The notes under the pieces are model-generated. The model was not told the origin of the DNA. It saw nothing but the letters and a program-made list of their open reading frames with translations, and made no database searches. Below are positions 43,031-52,304 of a DNA stretch of 64,000 bases, in pieces. Position numbers and translations under genes: made by a program. The number at the start of each line of letters is the position of its first letter. Within the stretch, counting starts at the first letter, position 1. Origin of the DNA: Erythrobacter sp. QSSC1-22B (GTDB lineage Bacteria; Pseudomonadota; Alphaproteobacteria; Sphingomonadales; Sphingomonadaceae); NCBI RefSeq assembly GCF_001678665.1, contig NZ_LZRP01000006.1, forward strand, positions 62,001 to 126,000, written 5' to 3'.

Positions 43031-44247
43031 GCCCGCACCCGTTCCAGCACGTCCTGTTGCACATTCGCCCAGAACAGCGGGATGTCGTAGACGTGGAAAT
43101 TGTTGCCCGGGAGAACGCCTTCGCCCAGATCGGGAGGATCGCCGATCAACAGCAGGCCCGACGCATCGCAGCGCGCCGGCACCGCTCCGGGGACCAGTTC
43201 GCCGCGGCTCAGACCCTCGTCGGGTACCAGCGTGCCCAGATTGCTGCTGGCGGGCGCTTCGCCATTGGTGCCGCCGGTCAGCGGATTGACGCACAGGATC
43301 GGTCCGTCGCCGCGCGGCTGGCCGTTGAAGGCAGGGGTTGCGCCGTAGCGACGCATCAGGAAGCCGGGATCATTGTCGTCGGCAAAGCTCGACCAGCCCA
43401 GCACGCAGCCAACCTGCCCCGGCGCGGCGCAGGCCGGGAAGGGGAGCGCCGGCAGATCGTGCTCGACCGAGATCGGCCAGCCCGGAGCGTAGACCGCGAC
43501 CACGCGGGCTTCGAGCCCGGACCCGGCGACTTCTTCCATTAGCAGCCGCAGGATATGCAGCGCACCCTGGCTGTGACCGGCCAGGACGATCGGCTTGGCC
43601 GGATCGACGCTTTCGAGGAAATAGGCAAAGGCTTCGCGGACATCGCGGTAGGCGGCGTCGATCGCCAGTTGCGCTTCGGGCCGGTCGGTCAGGAAGGCAC
43701 CCACCGCAGCCTGGCGGTATTTGGGGGCCCAGATTTCGTCGGCGTTGTTGAAAGGGCTGGCGAGCCCTCGCAGGAAGATCCGCGCGCGCTGATTGGTCGA
43801 GGCATCGGTGAGGCTGGCATTCCAGTCGCCGCCGGCCTGGATGTAGCTGGTGGGGGGAACGAAGAAGACCGCGAAATCGGGCGTTTCGGAGGCGGTGACC
43901 GGCTCGGCGCGGCGGCTGCTTTCCGGGGTGAAGGAAGGCGCGGTCTCGCCCAGAGTGCGTTCGGCAGCGGGTGCTTCGGGGGATGGCTCGCGCGTCGCGG
44001 GATCCTCCGGCGTTTCGGCGATAGCGGGTTGATAGCGCGCCGGATCGTCGGTCCCGATCCCGGGCCGCGAGTACCACATGCCCGGGTCCTCATAGGCGTT
44101 CTCGGCGAGCGCCTCCTGCTCGACGAAATCGCCGCGCGGGACGAAGGCGATCTCGGTCGCCTCGCGCGACCAGATCGACAGGGCAATCCCGCCGAGGATC
44201 ACCACAACAATGATAAATGCGATAAAATAAAGAAACTTACGCGCCAT
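43009..44247 (-). CDS. DUF3089 protein, membrane-anchored alpha/beta hydrolase
   Basis: 412 residues. An N-terminal helix (FLYFIAFIIVVVILGGIAL) anchors it. A Pro/Glu/Ala-rich linker (residues about 75-130) leads to the DUF3089 domain: VFFVPPTSYIQAGGDWNA, FNNADEIWAPKYRQAA, IVLAGHSQGALHILRL with the nucleophile Ser, and GNNFHVYDIPLFWANVQ near the end. Lipase- or esterase-like, periplasmic face; substrate unknown. Start ATG 44247; it overlaps the AI-2E gene by 11 bases. Confidence 0.88.
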   Translation of the reverse strand: MARKFLYFIAFIIVVVILGGIALSIWSREATEIAFVPRGDFVEQEALAENAYEDPGMWYSRPGIGTDDPARYQPAIAETPEDPATREPSPEAPAAERTLGETAPSFTPESSRRAEPVTASETPDFAVFFVPPTSYIQAGGDWNASLTDASTNQRARIFLRGLASPFNNADEIWAPKYRQAAVGAFLTDRPEAQLAIDAAYRDVREAFAYFLESVDPAKPIVLAGHSQGALHILRLLMEEVAGSGLEARVVAVYAPGWPISVEHDLPALPFPACAAPGQVGCVLGWSSFADDNDPGFLMRRYGATPAFNGQPRGDGPILCVNPLTGGTNGEAPASSNLGTLVPDEGLSRGELVPGAVPARCDASGLLLIGDPPDLGEGVLPGNNFHVYDIPLFWANVQQDVLERVRAWTPAGS

Positions 44248-45400
44248 TCGTTTCCGCCTCTCGAGCGTCGTCTTCCGCATCGGCGGTCTCGGCCCGCCGT
44301 TCCAGCGCAACCTTGATCATCGCCAGCAGAGGATCGGCCAGGAACAGCCCGATGATCCCGAACAGGATCCCCATCACCAGCTGGGCCGCCAGCACCAGCG
44401 CAGGAGCCAGATCGACCGTCTTGCGCGCGATCATCGGTACCACGACATAGCCATCGAAATTCTGGACGAAGAGATAGACGAAGACCGTGTAGAGGCCCAT
44501 CTCGACCCCGCCGGAGAAGCCGACCAGGACCATCAGCACGCCGGAGATGATCGCGCCGAGATTGGGAACGAAGGCAAGCAGTCCCGTCAAAATGGCCAGC
44601 AGCACCGCCATCGGCACCGCGCCAATCCCGATCAGCGGGGCGACGAATGCCAGCATGACGTAGGTGAACACGCCTTCGACGACCATGCCAAGCAGCCGAC
44701 CGGCCATCAGCCGACGAAGCGTCTGTGCCATGCGGCTCGCGGTGACGTAGAACGATGCGCGGCGCGCGCGCGGCAGGGTCCAGGCGACGCCGCGCTCGTA
44801 AAGCTGCGGCTCGAGCGCGACATAGACCCCGATGATGACGATCAGCACTACCGTGGTCAGCCCGCCCAGGAGTCCTCCCAGTGCACGGGTGAGCGTGCCG
44901 ATCCCGCTGGTGATACCGCCGGCGTAGTTCTGTAGCTGGCTCTGGCTGACCTGGAACCCCTGGGCCCTCGCCCAGTCGATGACCTCGTTCACCTGGCGTT
45001 CGACGATCTCGGGAAACAGCGCTGCCTCGCGCGAAATCGTCGATCCGGTGAAATAACCGAGCCAGACCAAGAAGGCGACGCTCAGGAGCAGTACGATCGC
45101 GACCCGCAGGTAGCGCTGGATCGGCAGGATCCGCCCGAGCAGCCGCGCGCCCCCATCGATCATAGCGGCAAAAACGAGCGCGCCGAAAACCACCAGAAGC
45201 GAACGGGAAATATAGATCGCGAGAATGAACCCGCCGACGACCAGCGTCCAAATGACGGCCCGCCGGACCTCGAATTGCAGTCGCGGATCGGACACGCGCG
45301 ACGGGCTGTTTCCCAGATCCTCGCGCGCCAGTTGGGCGGGTGAGGCGAAACGACCGTCCTCCTCGCCCTGTCCGCCCGGAGTCTGGGAAGCCGTGGTCAT
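44237..45400 (-). CDS. AI-2E family transporter (PerM-like)
   Basis: 387 residues, about seven to eight helices. Family layout: AVIWTLVVGGFILAIYISRS, LRVAIVLLLSVAFLVWLGYF, LTTVVLIVIIGVYVALEPQ, RRLMAGRLLGMVVEGVFTY, then the conserved LAILTGLLAFVPNLGAIISG (in parts) and PMIARKTVDLAPALVL. Named after TqsA; members export autoinducer-2, drive sodium or act otherwise, and quorum sensing should not be assumed. ATG 45400 lies four bases after lepB. Confidence 0.9.
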   Translation of the reverse strand: MTTASQTPGGQGEEDGRFASPAQLAREDLGNSPSRVSDPRLQFEVRRAVIWTLVVGGFILAIYISRSLLVVFGALVFAAMIDGGARLLGRILPIQRYLRVAIVLLLSVAFLVWLGYFTGSTISREAALFPEIVERQVNEVIDWARAQGFQVSQSQLQNYAGGITSGIGTLTRALGGLLGGLTTVVLIVIIGVYVALEPQLYERGVAWTLPRARRASFYVTASRMAQTLRRLMAGRLLGMVVEGVFTYVMLAFVAPLIGIGAVPMAVLLAILTGLLAFVPNLGAIISGVLMVLVGFSGGVEMGLYTVFVYLFVQNFDGYVVVPMIARKTVDLAPALVLAAQLVMGILFGIIGLFLADPLLAMIKVALERRAETADAEDDAREAETNGA

Positions 45401-45404
45401 GGCG

Positions 45405-46334
45405 CTACTCGGCCCGCTCGGCGAGCGGCGGGCGCAGCGTGGACCAGGCGCGATCGCCGCGCATCGAGGTGAACCAGCTGACCGGGTTGAGACTGGTGGT
45501 CCCGTCGAGCGAGAAGGTGATGAATTCGGCCCGCCCGCCGATGTTTTCCAGCGGCACCGGCCCGCCAAGGCCCTGCGCGAAGATTTCTGCGCGGCTGTCC
45601 GCCGAATGGTCGCGGTTGTCGCCCATCACGAAGACATGGCCCTCGGGCACGGTGATCTCGGCGTAATTGTCGAGATACTGGTCCTGGTGGTCGATGATCA
45701 GATAGGTCGCGCCATTGGGCAGGGTCTCGCGCCGCACCGGGATTTCGTAGGTCGAACCCCCGTCGGCTTCGCGCATCAGATAGGGCGAAAAATCGGCCAT
45801 GCAGGGATCGCCATTGCACAGATGCTGGTCGTAATCGACGGGTATACGCAACGCGGGTTCGACGTCCTGCGGCACCGCTACGCCGTTGAGGATGATCCGT
45901 CCGTCGCGCACAGCAATGCGATCGCCGGGGAGCGCGACCACGCGCTTGATGTAATCCTCGTCGCGGGTGGGATGGACGGGGATGACCACATCGCCATATT
46001 CGGGCGTATCGGCGAGCACGCGCCAGTCGCCGCGCGGGGCGAGGTGAAAGCTGATCGAGGACCAGTTCCAGCCATAGGGATATTTGCTCACCACCAGCCG
46101 GTCGCCCACGAACAGATTGGGCAGCATCGAGGTGCTGGGAATGTAGAAGGGCTTGGCGACGAAGCTGTGAAAGGCGAACACCGCGAGCAGCATCAGCGCC
46201 AGCCCGCGCAGTTCGGCGAACCAGTTGACCTTCTCGTCCTGCTTCACAACGGGCTTGTCCGGCTTGCGGGCGAGCTTCTGGGCGGACGTATCCTCGTCGG
46301 AAGGCTTGGTGGGGGCGATGGTCTCGGAACTCAT
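45405..46334 (-). CDS. lepB: Signal peptidase I
   Basis: 309 residues. One membrane helix ([19 protein letters not shown]), then the catalytic Ser box [18 protein letters not shown], the Lys box [18 protein letters not shown] and the [11 protein letters not shown] box, all intact. It removes signal peptides of exported proteins. ATG 46334 overlaps acpS by four bases. In many alphaproteobacteria rnc and era follow lepB; here an AI-2E gene follows. Confidence 0.96.
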   Translation of the reverse strand: MSSETIAPTKPSDEDTSAQKLARKPDKPVVKQDEKVNWFAELRGLALMLLAVFAFHSFVAKPFYIPSTSMLPNLFVGDRLVVSKYPYGWNWSSISFHLAPRGDWRVLADTPEYGDVVIPVHPTRDEDYIKRVVALPGDRIAVRDGRIILNGVAVPQDVEPALRIPVDYDQHLCNGDPCMADFSPYLMREADGGSTYEIPVRRETLPNGATYLIIDHQDQYLDNYAEITVPEGHVFVMGDNRDHSADSRAEIFAQGLGGPVPLENIGGRAEFITFSLDGTTSLNPVSWFTSMRGDRAWSTLRPPLAERAE

Positions 46335-46732
46335 TTGGGCAGGGCCTCGATCACAACCAGAGCCTGTGCCCATGGATGATCGTCGGTGAGGGTCAGATGA
46401 ATATGCGCCTCATGGCCGGGGGGGACCATTTCCGCAAGCCGCTTGGCCGCCCCGCCGGCCAGCGCCAGCGTCGGCGCGCCCGAGGGGGCGTTGATCACCC
46501 CGATGTCCTTCATGAACACCCCGCGCCGGAACCCCGTGCCGACCGCCTTGGAGAAGGCCTCCTTGGCGGCGAATCGCTTGGCATAGGTGCCCGCGATCGT
46601 GAACGGGCGCCGCCGCGCCTTGGCGCGCTCGGTCTCGGTGAAGACGCGGTTCTCGAACCGTTCACCGAAACGGTCGAGAGAGGACTGGATTCGCTCGATA
46701 TTGCACAGGTCCGAGCCGAGGCCGATGATCAC
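46331..46732 (-). CDS. acpS: Holo-acyl-carrier-protein synthase
   Basis: 133 residues; transfers 4'-phosphopantetheine from CoA to acyl carrier protein. Motifs: [15 protein letters not shown] with the metal-binding Asp, and [17 protein letters not shown] with Glu-Lys. The C-terminus [20 protein letters not shown] is typical. Lies ten bases after pdxJ and overlaps lepB. Confidence 0.96.
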   Translation of the reverse strand: MIIGLGSDLCNIERIQSSLDRFGERFENRVFTETERAKARRRPFTIAGTYAKRFAAKEAFSKAVGTGFRRGVFMKDIGVINAPSGAPTLALAGGAAKRLAEMVPPGHEAHIHLTLTDDHPWAQALVVIEALPK

Positions 46733-46742
46733 CGCACCCGCC

Positions 46743-47531
46743 TCATCTTGCGTCGTCCATCAGCTCGCGCATCTGGCGGACCGCCTGTTCGAGCCCGACA
46801 AACACTGCCTCGCCGACGAGGTAATGGCCGATGTTGAGCTCGGCGATCTGCGGGATGGCGGCGATCGGTTGGACGTTGTCGTAGGTGAGGCCATGGCCCG
46901 CGTGCGGCTCGATCCCGTTCTTGGCGGCCAGCGCGGCCATGTCGGCGATGCGGCGCAATTCGCGGGCGCGATCTTCGCCGGTGGCGTTCGCGTATTCGCC
47001 GGTGTGGAATTCCACCACCTGCGCGTTGAGCCGCAGCGCCGCTTCGAGCTGGCGTTCATCGGCCTCGATGAACAGGCTGACGCGGATCCCATGGTCGAGC
47101 AGCCGCGCGACGATCGGGGCGAGACGGTTGTCCTGCCCGGCGGCGTCGAGCCCGCCCTCGGTGGTGCGCTCCTCGCGTTTCTCGGGCACGATGCAGGCGG
47201 CGTGCGGGCGATGCGCCAGCGCGATGGCGAGCATCTCGTCGGTCGCTGCCATCTCCAGATTGAGCGGCAGCCCGGTCGCTTCCTGGATGCGCCTGAGATC
47301 GCCATCGCGGATATGGCGCCGGTCTTCGCGTAAGTGCGCGGTGATCCCGTCGCCGCCGACCGCCGCGACGATCTGCGCCGCGCGCACCGGGTCGGGGTGA
47401 TCGCCGCCGCGCGCGTTGCGGATGGTGGCGACGTGATCGATGTTGACGCCAAGCCGCAGCGGCACCGGCCGCGACAAGTCGGGGCGCTGCCCACCTGCAA
47501 GAGGCGAGTCGGGGCGGGTCGGGTCGCTCAA
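46743..47531 (-). CDS. pdxJ: Pyridoxine 5'-phosphate synthase (non-ATG start)
   Basis: Closes the ring of pyridoxine phosphate from 1-deoxyxylulose phosphate and 3-amino-1-hydroxyacetone phosphate. Core motifs [37 protein letters not shown] and [14 protein letters not shown] are complete. No ATG lies upstream of the core. TTG 47531 fits best: it overlaps the pyrE stop as TTGA and has GGGAG 9 bases upstream, giving 262 residues; TTG 47477 and GTG 47465 would give shorter N-termini closer to the usual length. Start uncertain. Confidence 0.93.
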   Translation of the reverse strand: MSDPTRPDSPLAGGQRPDLSRPVPLRLGVNIDHVATIRNARGGDHPDPVRAAQIVAAVGGDGITAHLREDRRHIRDGDLRRIQEATGLPLNLEMAATDEMLAIALAHRPHAACIVPEKREERTTEGGLDAAGQDNRLAPIVARLLDHGIRVSLFIEADERQLEAALRLNAQVVEFHTGEYANATGEDRARELRRIADMAALAAKNGIEPHAGHGLTYDNVQPIAAIPQIAELNIGHYLVGEAVFVGLEQAVRQMRELMDDAR

Positions 47532-48109
47532 GCCTTGCGGCTCCCGGGCTTGGTTATCGGGATCGCCGCCAGTTCGTCGGGCAATTCGTCCTCGGCATAG
47601 GTCGGAAAGCCGATGTCGAGCAACGCGAAGAAGGGCACTCCGAGGTCGATTGCACCATCCGAACGGTCGACGAGCGCGACCTCGGCGATCACCTCGCCGC
47701 CTTCGCGCGCCACCGCCGCGATCGCCTCGCGGCTCGACAGGCCGGTCGTGACCACATCCTCGACCATCAGTACCTTCTGGCCCGGTTCGATCCGGAACCC
47801 GCGGCGCAGGTGGAACTCGCCCTCGGGCCGTTCCAGGAAGATGGCGTCTTTTTCGAGGCAGCGCCCGACCTCGTGGCCGATGATGAGGCCGCCCATCGCC
47901 GGGCTGACCACCAGATCGACCTGCGAGCGCAGCTCGCGGGGGATCTTCTGGCACAGCCCACGCGCAAGCTGCGCGGCGCGATCGGGGTTCATCAGCACCC
48001 GGGCGCATTGCAGATAATACCCCGAATGGCGGCCCGACGAGAGCAGGAAATGCCCCTCGAGCAGCGCTTCGCTGTTGCGGAAATCGGTGAGGATGTATTC
48101 GTCTGTCAT
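47528..48109 (-). CDS. pyrE: Orotate phosphoribosyltransferase
   Basis: 193 residues; forms orotidine 5'-phosphate from orotate and PRPP. Motifs: [32 protein letters not shown] and the PRPP loop [20 protein letters not shown] 48109. First gene of the nine-gene minus-strand operon pyrE-pdxJ-acpS-lepB-AI-2E-DUF3089-ruvX-PaaI-PaaI, all with overlaps or gaps under 50 bases. Divergent from coxB across about 200 bases. Confidence 0.95.
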   Translation of the reverse strand: MTDEYILTDFRNSEALLEGHFLLSSGRHSGYYLQCARVLMNPDRAAQLARGLCQKIPRELRSQVDLVVSPAMGGLIIGHEVGRCLEKDAIFLERPEGEFHLRRGFRIEPGQKVLMVEDVVTTGLSSREAIAAVAREGGEVIAEVALVDRSDGAIDLGVPFFALLDIGFPTYAEDELPDELAAIPITKPGSRKA

Positions 48110-48142
48110 GTCAGCGCGAGCACAAAGCGACTTGGCGTGGAT

Positions 48143-48175
48143 TGCGCAAGAGGCAAACGACCTTGCGCATTTTTT
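48143..48175 (+). terminator. Strong terminator-like hairpin in the pyrE-coxB spacer
   Basis: TGCGCAAG (48143-48150) pairs perfectly with CTTGCGCA (48162-48169), with an 11-base loop and a following run of six T (48170-48175). On the plus strand this is a textbook intrinsic terminator, but no plus-strand gene precedes it. It also contains two direct TTGCGCA copies that could be a regulator site. Confidence 0.6.
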
Positions 48176-48187
48176 GCCCCCTTCTGC

Positions 48188-48216
48188 TTGAGGCGCAGGG
48201 AAAGCCTGCCTATAGG
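48188..48216 (+). promoter_or_regulatory. Candidate promoter of the cox operon
   Basis: TTGAGG (48188-48193) and TATAGG (48211-48216) are spaced by 17 bases, about 90 bases before coxB. It lies just after the terminator-like hairpin. Confidence 0.45.
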
Positions 48217-48306
48217 CCACTCAACTCGGCCCCAGTGTGACTTGTGTCATACCCCGGGCCGGTATCAGCGGCGGTTATCCCGCCCGTGCCAGTGAAACGG
48301 GACTTT

Positions 48307-49416
48307 ATGTCGAGCATTCAATCTTTTGCCGCCCATCGCGGGACCTTCCGGATCTTCGCAGCCTTGCTTGCTGCGCTTGTGCTGACCTTCGGCTGGCAAG
48401 CCGCGAGCGCGCAATCGACCCTTGAAAGCGGCGACCTTGTCGCGCCTGCGCCGGCGATTACGCCGCCCGCCGCGCTGGAACAGGTCGATCCGGCGGCCGC
48501 CGCCGATGTTGCCGATTCCGACGCGGTCGCAGCCGGGGCCGATGCCTACACGCCGATGGCACCGGTCGAGGGCAAGGGTATGCCGGTTGATGGCCTGATC
48601 GATCTTCAGGACCAGTTTTCGGACAACGGGCGGACCGCATATGGCCTGCACGTCGGTCTCGTGTGGATGATGGCGATCATCAGCGTTTTCGTGCTGGGTC
48701 TGTTGCTCTATGTCGTGGTGCGCTTCAATCGCAAGGCCAACCCGGTTCCCTCGAAGACCACGCACAACACGCTTATCGAAGTTGTCTGGACCGTCGTTCC
48801 GGTGCTGATCCTGGTCGCAATCGCGATCCCGTCGATCGGCCTGCTTGCCAAGCAGTATGAAGTTCCCGGGGAAGACGCGATCACCATCAAGGCGACCGGC
48901 TACCAGTGGTACTGGGGGTACACCTATCCCGATAATGGCGAGTTCGAGATCATCTCGAACATGCTCGACGAGGACGAGGCGGTCGCACGCGGCGAGCCTT
49001 CGCAGCTGGCGGTAGACAACCGCATGGTCGTGCCGGCGGGCGTTCCGATCCGTCTGCAGGTGACCGGGGCCGATGTCATTCACAGCTTCGCAATTCCCTC
49101 ACTGTGGTTCAAGCTCGATGCCGTTCCCGGCCGCCTGAACGAGCGGCTGCTCGAGATCGAGGAGCCAGGCGTCTATTACGGCCAGTGTTCGGAACTGTGC
49201 GGTGCCCGCCACGCGTTTATGCCGATCGCGATCGAAGCGCTGCCGATGGACCAATGGCGCGCATGGGTTCGAGCGCAGGGCGGCACCTTCCCGGAGGATG
49301 AAGCGGCAGCGGCGACCGACGCTTCGCTGGCGCCGCTGCAGGCTCCCGAAAGTGCCGTGCCGGGCGCGCCCGGTGCCGGCGCTCCGCCGATCGAAGACAC
49401 GTCGCCGACCACGTAA
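48307..49416 (+). CDS. coxB: Cytochrome c oxidase subunit II
   Basis: 369 residues from ATG 48307. Signal peptide (FAALLAALVLTFGWQAASA), then an Ala/Pro-rich linker of about 70 residues, two helices (VGLVWMMAIISVFVLGLLLYV; EVVWTVVPVLILVAIAIPSI, in parts) and a cupredoxin domain with the aromatic GYQWYWGY stretch and CuA ligands in QCSELCGARHAFM. An Ala/Pro-rich tail follows. Accepts electrons from cytochrome c. First gene of the oxidase cluster; an upstream in-frame start at 48244 lacks a match. Confidence 0.96.
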   Translation: MSSIQSFAAHRGTFRIFAALLAALVLTFGWQAASAQSTLESGDLVAPAPAITPPAALEQVDPAAAADVADSDAVAAGADAYTPMAPVEGKGMPVDGLIDLQDQFSDNGRTAYGLHVGLVWMMAIISVFVLGLLLYVVVRFNRKANPVPSKTTHNTLIEVVWTVVPVLILVAIAIPSIGLLAKQYEVPGEDAITIKATGYQWYWGYTYPDNGEFEIISNMLDEDEAVARGEPSQLAVDNRMVVPAGVPIRLQVTGADVIHSFAIPSLWFKLDAVPGRLNERLLEIEEPGVYYGQCSELCGARHAFMPIAIEALPMDQWRAWVRAQGGTFPEDEAAAATDASLAPLQAPESAVPGAPGAGAPPIEDTSPTT

Positions 49417-49449
49417 ACCGAATTCCAGCGAACGAAGAGACCATCCATC

Positions 49450-51171
49450 ATGGCCACCACAGCCGACGCATTCCAGGCTCATGCCGACGATCACGCGCAT
49501 GATCATGCCGATCACAAGCCGAGCTTTTTCGCTCGCTGGTTCATGTCGACGAACCACAAGGACATCGGCACGCTCTACCTGATCTTCGCGATCATGGCGG
49601 GCATCGTCGGTGGTGCGATCTCGGGTATCATGCGGATGGAACTGGCCGAGCCGGGCATCCAGTACCTTACCTGGTGGGCCGAATTCATGGGCGGCAGCGC
49701 GGATTTCGACACCGCGCTGCACATGTGGAACGTCTTCATCACGGCGCATGGTTTGATCATGGTGTTCTTCATGGTCATGCCGGCGATGATCGGCGGTTTC
49801 GGCAACTGGTTCGTGCCGCTGATGATCGGCGCGCCGGACATGGCCTTCCCGCGGATGAACAATGTTTCGTTCTGGTTGACCGTGGCGGGCTTCGTCAGCC
49901 TGATCTTCTCGTTGTTCGTTCCGGGCGGTACAGGCCCGGGTGCGGGCACCGGCTGGACCTTCTATGCGCCGCTCTCATCCACCGGCAGCCAGGGCCCGGC
50001 GGTCGATTTCGCGATCTTCTCGCTTCACCTTGCGGGCGCAGGCTCGATCCTGGGTGCGACCAACTTCATCACCACCATCTTCAACATGCGCGCGCCGGGC
50101 ATGACCCTGCACAAGATGCCGCTGTTCGTGTGGTCGGTGCTGGTCACCGCATTCCTGCTGCTGCTTGCACTGCCGGTGCTCGCCGCTGCCATCACGATGC
50201 TGCTGACCGATCGCAATTTCGGCACCACCTTCTTCGATCCGGCAGGCGGCGGCGACCCCGTCCTCTACCAGCATCTGTTCTGGTTCTTCGGCCACCCCGA
50301 AGTCTACATCATGATCCTGCCGGGCTTCGGCATGGTCAGCCAGATCATCGCCACCTTCAGCCGCAAGCCGGTGTTTGGCTATCTCGGCATGGCCTACGCC
50401 ATGGTCGCGATCGGCGTGGTCGGTTTCGTGGTCTGGGCGCACCACATGTACACCGTGGGTCTCGACGTGAACACGAAGATGTATTTCACCGCCGCCACCA
50501 TGGTCATCGCGGTGCCGACGGGCGTGAAGATCTTCAGCTGGATCGCGACGATGTGGGGCGGATCGATCGAGTTCAAGAGCCCACTGGTCTGGGCCCTTGG
50601 CTTCATCTTCCTGTTCACCGTCGGCGGTGTGACCGGCGTCTACCTTGCCAACGGCGGCATCGACGATGTGGTCCACGACACCTATTTCGTGGTCGCGCAT
50701 TTCCACTATGTGCTGTCGATGGGCGCGGTGTTCTCGATCTTCGCCGGCTTCTACTACTGGTTCCCGAAGATGAGCGGCCGGATGCACTCCGAACTGCTCG
50801 CGCATCTCCACTTCTGGGGCTTCTTCATCGGTGTGAACGTGATCTTCTTCCCCCAGCATTTCCTGGGTCTGCAGGGCATGCCGCGTCGTTACCCCGACTA
50901 CACCCCGGCCTATCAGTACTGGAACGAGATCAGCTCGCTTGGCTATCACATCATGGCCGCCTCGATGCTGTTGTTCTTCGCCAATCTGATCTACGCCTAC
51001 ACGGTCGGCAAGAAGGCACCGGCCAACCCCTGGGGCGAGGGCGCAACGACGCTGGAATGGACGCTGTCCAGCCCGCCGCCGTTCCACCAGTTCGAGACGC
51101 TTCCGGTGATCGAGGATCACCACGATTACCACGATCACCGTCAGGGCGATCAAAGGGAAACGACCGTCTAA
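49450..51171 (+). CDS. ctaD: Cytochrome c oxidase subunit I
   Basis: 573 residues with 12 helices. Heme and CuB ligands: [33 protein letters not shown], the HHMYTVG pair and [20 protein letters not shown] near the CuB His-Tyr pair and the K- and D-channel residues of A-type oxidases look intact. Both ends are His/Asp-rich ([13 protein letters not shown] at residues 11-23; [11 protein letters not shown] near the end). Followed by an intrinsic terminator. Reduces O2 to water and pumps protons. Confidence 0.97.
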   Translation: MATTADAFQAHADDHAHDHADHKPSFFARWFMSTNHKDIGTLYLIFAIMAGIVGGAISGIMRMELAEPGIQYLTWWAEFMGGSADFDTALHMWNVFITAHGLIMVFFMVMPAMIGGFGNWFVPLMIGAPDMAFPRMNNVSFWLTVAGFVSLIFSLFVPGGTGPGAGTGWTFYAPLSSTGSQGPAVDFAIFSLHLAGAGSILGATNFITTIFNMRAPGMTLHKMPLFVWSVLVTAFLLLLALPVLAAAITMLLTDRNFGTTFFDPAGGGDPVLYQHLFWFFGHPEVYIMILPGFGMVSQIIATFSRKPVFGYLGMAYAMVAIGVVGFVVWAHHMYTVGLDVNTKMYFTAATMVIAVPTGVKIFSWIATMWGGSIEFKSPLVWALGFIFLFTVGGVTGVYLANGGIDDVVHDTYFVVAHFHYVLSMGAVFSIFAGFYYWFPKMSGRMHSELLAHLHFWGFFIGVNVIFFPQHFLGLQGMPRRYPDYTPAYQYWNEISSLGYHIMAASMLLFFANLIYAYTVGKKAPANPWGEGATTLEWTLSSPPPFHQFETLPVIEDHHDYHDHRQGDQRETTV

Positions 51172-51195
51172 GAGGCGGACAACCCGATAAACGAG

Positions 51196-51230
51196 CGGTC
51201 GGTCCCCGGGGGCCGGCCGTTTGTGTTTGT
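51196..51230 (+). terminator. Intrinsic terminator after ctaD
   Basis: CGGTCGGTCCCC (51196-51207) folds with GGGGGCCGGCCG (to 51219) through G-C and two G-U pairs, followed by TTTGTGTTTGT. It separates coxB-ctaD from the hydrolase and assembly genes, so the latter need read-through or another promoter. Confidence 0.6.
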
Positions 51231-51275
51231 GATAGGCGTCGAAACGAATCGAACCTGCCCGAGGAGGAAATGACC

Positions 51276-52247
51276 ATGTCCGCGACCAGCCCCGAAATGC
51301 GCATGATCGATGTCGGGGAGCTGTCGCTGCGCTGCGCAATTGCCGGCGAGGGACCGCTGGTGGTCTTCGTCCATGGTTTTCCGGAAAGCTGGTACAGCTG
51401 GCGCCACCAGATCGCTCCGGTCGCCGCGGCCGGCTTCACCGCCTGCGCCATCGATGTGCGCGGCTATGGCGGCTCGGACAAGCCCGAGGCGGTCGATGCC
51501 TATGCGATGGAGCGGATCGTCGGTGACCTCGTCGGGTTGCAGCAGGAGCTCTCGCCCGAGCGCCCTGCGGTGCTGGTGGGGCACGATTGGGGCGCGCCGA
51601 TCGTGTGGAACTCGGCGCTTACGAACCCCGAGCATTTTCGCGCGGTCGCCGGCCTGTCGGTGCCCTTCGGCGGGGTGCCCAGCCGGCCGTTCACCGAGGT
51701 GTTTCGTGAGCATTTCACGGCCAAGGGACGCTTCTTCTACCAGGAATATTTCCAGGAGCCCGGCGTCGGGGAAGCCGAGGCCGAGGCGGACCCGCGCGAT
51801 TTCGTCCAGCGGATGATGTATTCGATCTCGGGCGATGTCGCCCCGGGGAACTATTGGGACAAGCCGCTGGGTGCCACCTTTCTCGACGGCTTGCCCGACC
51901 CGCAGCCGGTCGGCTGGTTGAGCGAGGCCGATCTCGACTTCTACGAGGGCGAGTTCCGCGCCTCGGGATTCGCCGGCCCGCTCAATCGCTATCGCAATCA
52001 CGAGCGCGATTTCGCGTGGCTGAAGCAATTCGCGGGGCAGCGGATCGAACAGCCCGCGCTGTTCATCGGCGGCGGCCGCGATCCGGCCTCGTTCCTGTTC
52101 GGCGCGATCGAGGATCCGATGGCGTTCACCCGCATGTTTGCGCCCAAAGTCGAAGGCACCGTGCTGGAGGGCTGCGGTCACTGGACCCAGCAGGAAAAGC
52201 CGGGCGAAGTGAACCGCCTGCTGCTCGATTGGCTGGCTCGGCTCTAG
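51276..52247 (+). CDS. Epoxide-hydrolase-like alpha/beta hydrolase within the cox cluster
   Basis: 323 residues. HGFPESWYSWRHQI, nucleophile elbow VLVGHDWGAPIVWN with Asp, and a final GCGHWTQQEKP with the catalytic His follow the soluble epoxide hydrolase pattern; the lid has FYQEYFQEPG and YDxxxY-like Tyr residues. ATG 51276 is chosen because GAGGAGG lies 8 bases upstream; ATG 51270 would be too close. It has no known oxidase role and interrupts the usual ctaD-ctaB order. Confidence 0.88.
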   Translation: MSATSPEMRMIDVGELSLRCAIAGEGPLVVFVHGFPESWYSWRHQIAPVAAAGFTACAIDVRGYGGSDKPEAVDAYAMERIVGDLVGLQQELSPERPAVLVGHDWGAPIVWNSALTNPEHFRAVAGLSVPFGGVPSRPFTEVFREHFTAKGRFFYQEYFQEPGVGEAEAEADPRDFVQRMMYSISGDVAPGNYWDKPLGATFLDGLPDPQPVGWLSEADLDFYEGEFRASGFAGPLNRYRNHERDFAWLKQFAGQRIEQPALFIGGGRDPASFLFGAIEDPMAFTRMFAPKVEGTVLEGCGHWTQQEKPGEVNRLLLDWLARL

Positions 52248-52304
52248 AGACTCGCGCTGGCCCCTTTCGCAGGCGGCATTGCACGGCTATAGCCCCTTCA
52301 TACC

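Noticed and set aside
49674-51275. Long upstream extension of the hydrolase in the cox cluster
   Set aside because: It is an out-of-frame reading of ctaD; the GAGGAGG at 51261-51267 marks the true start.
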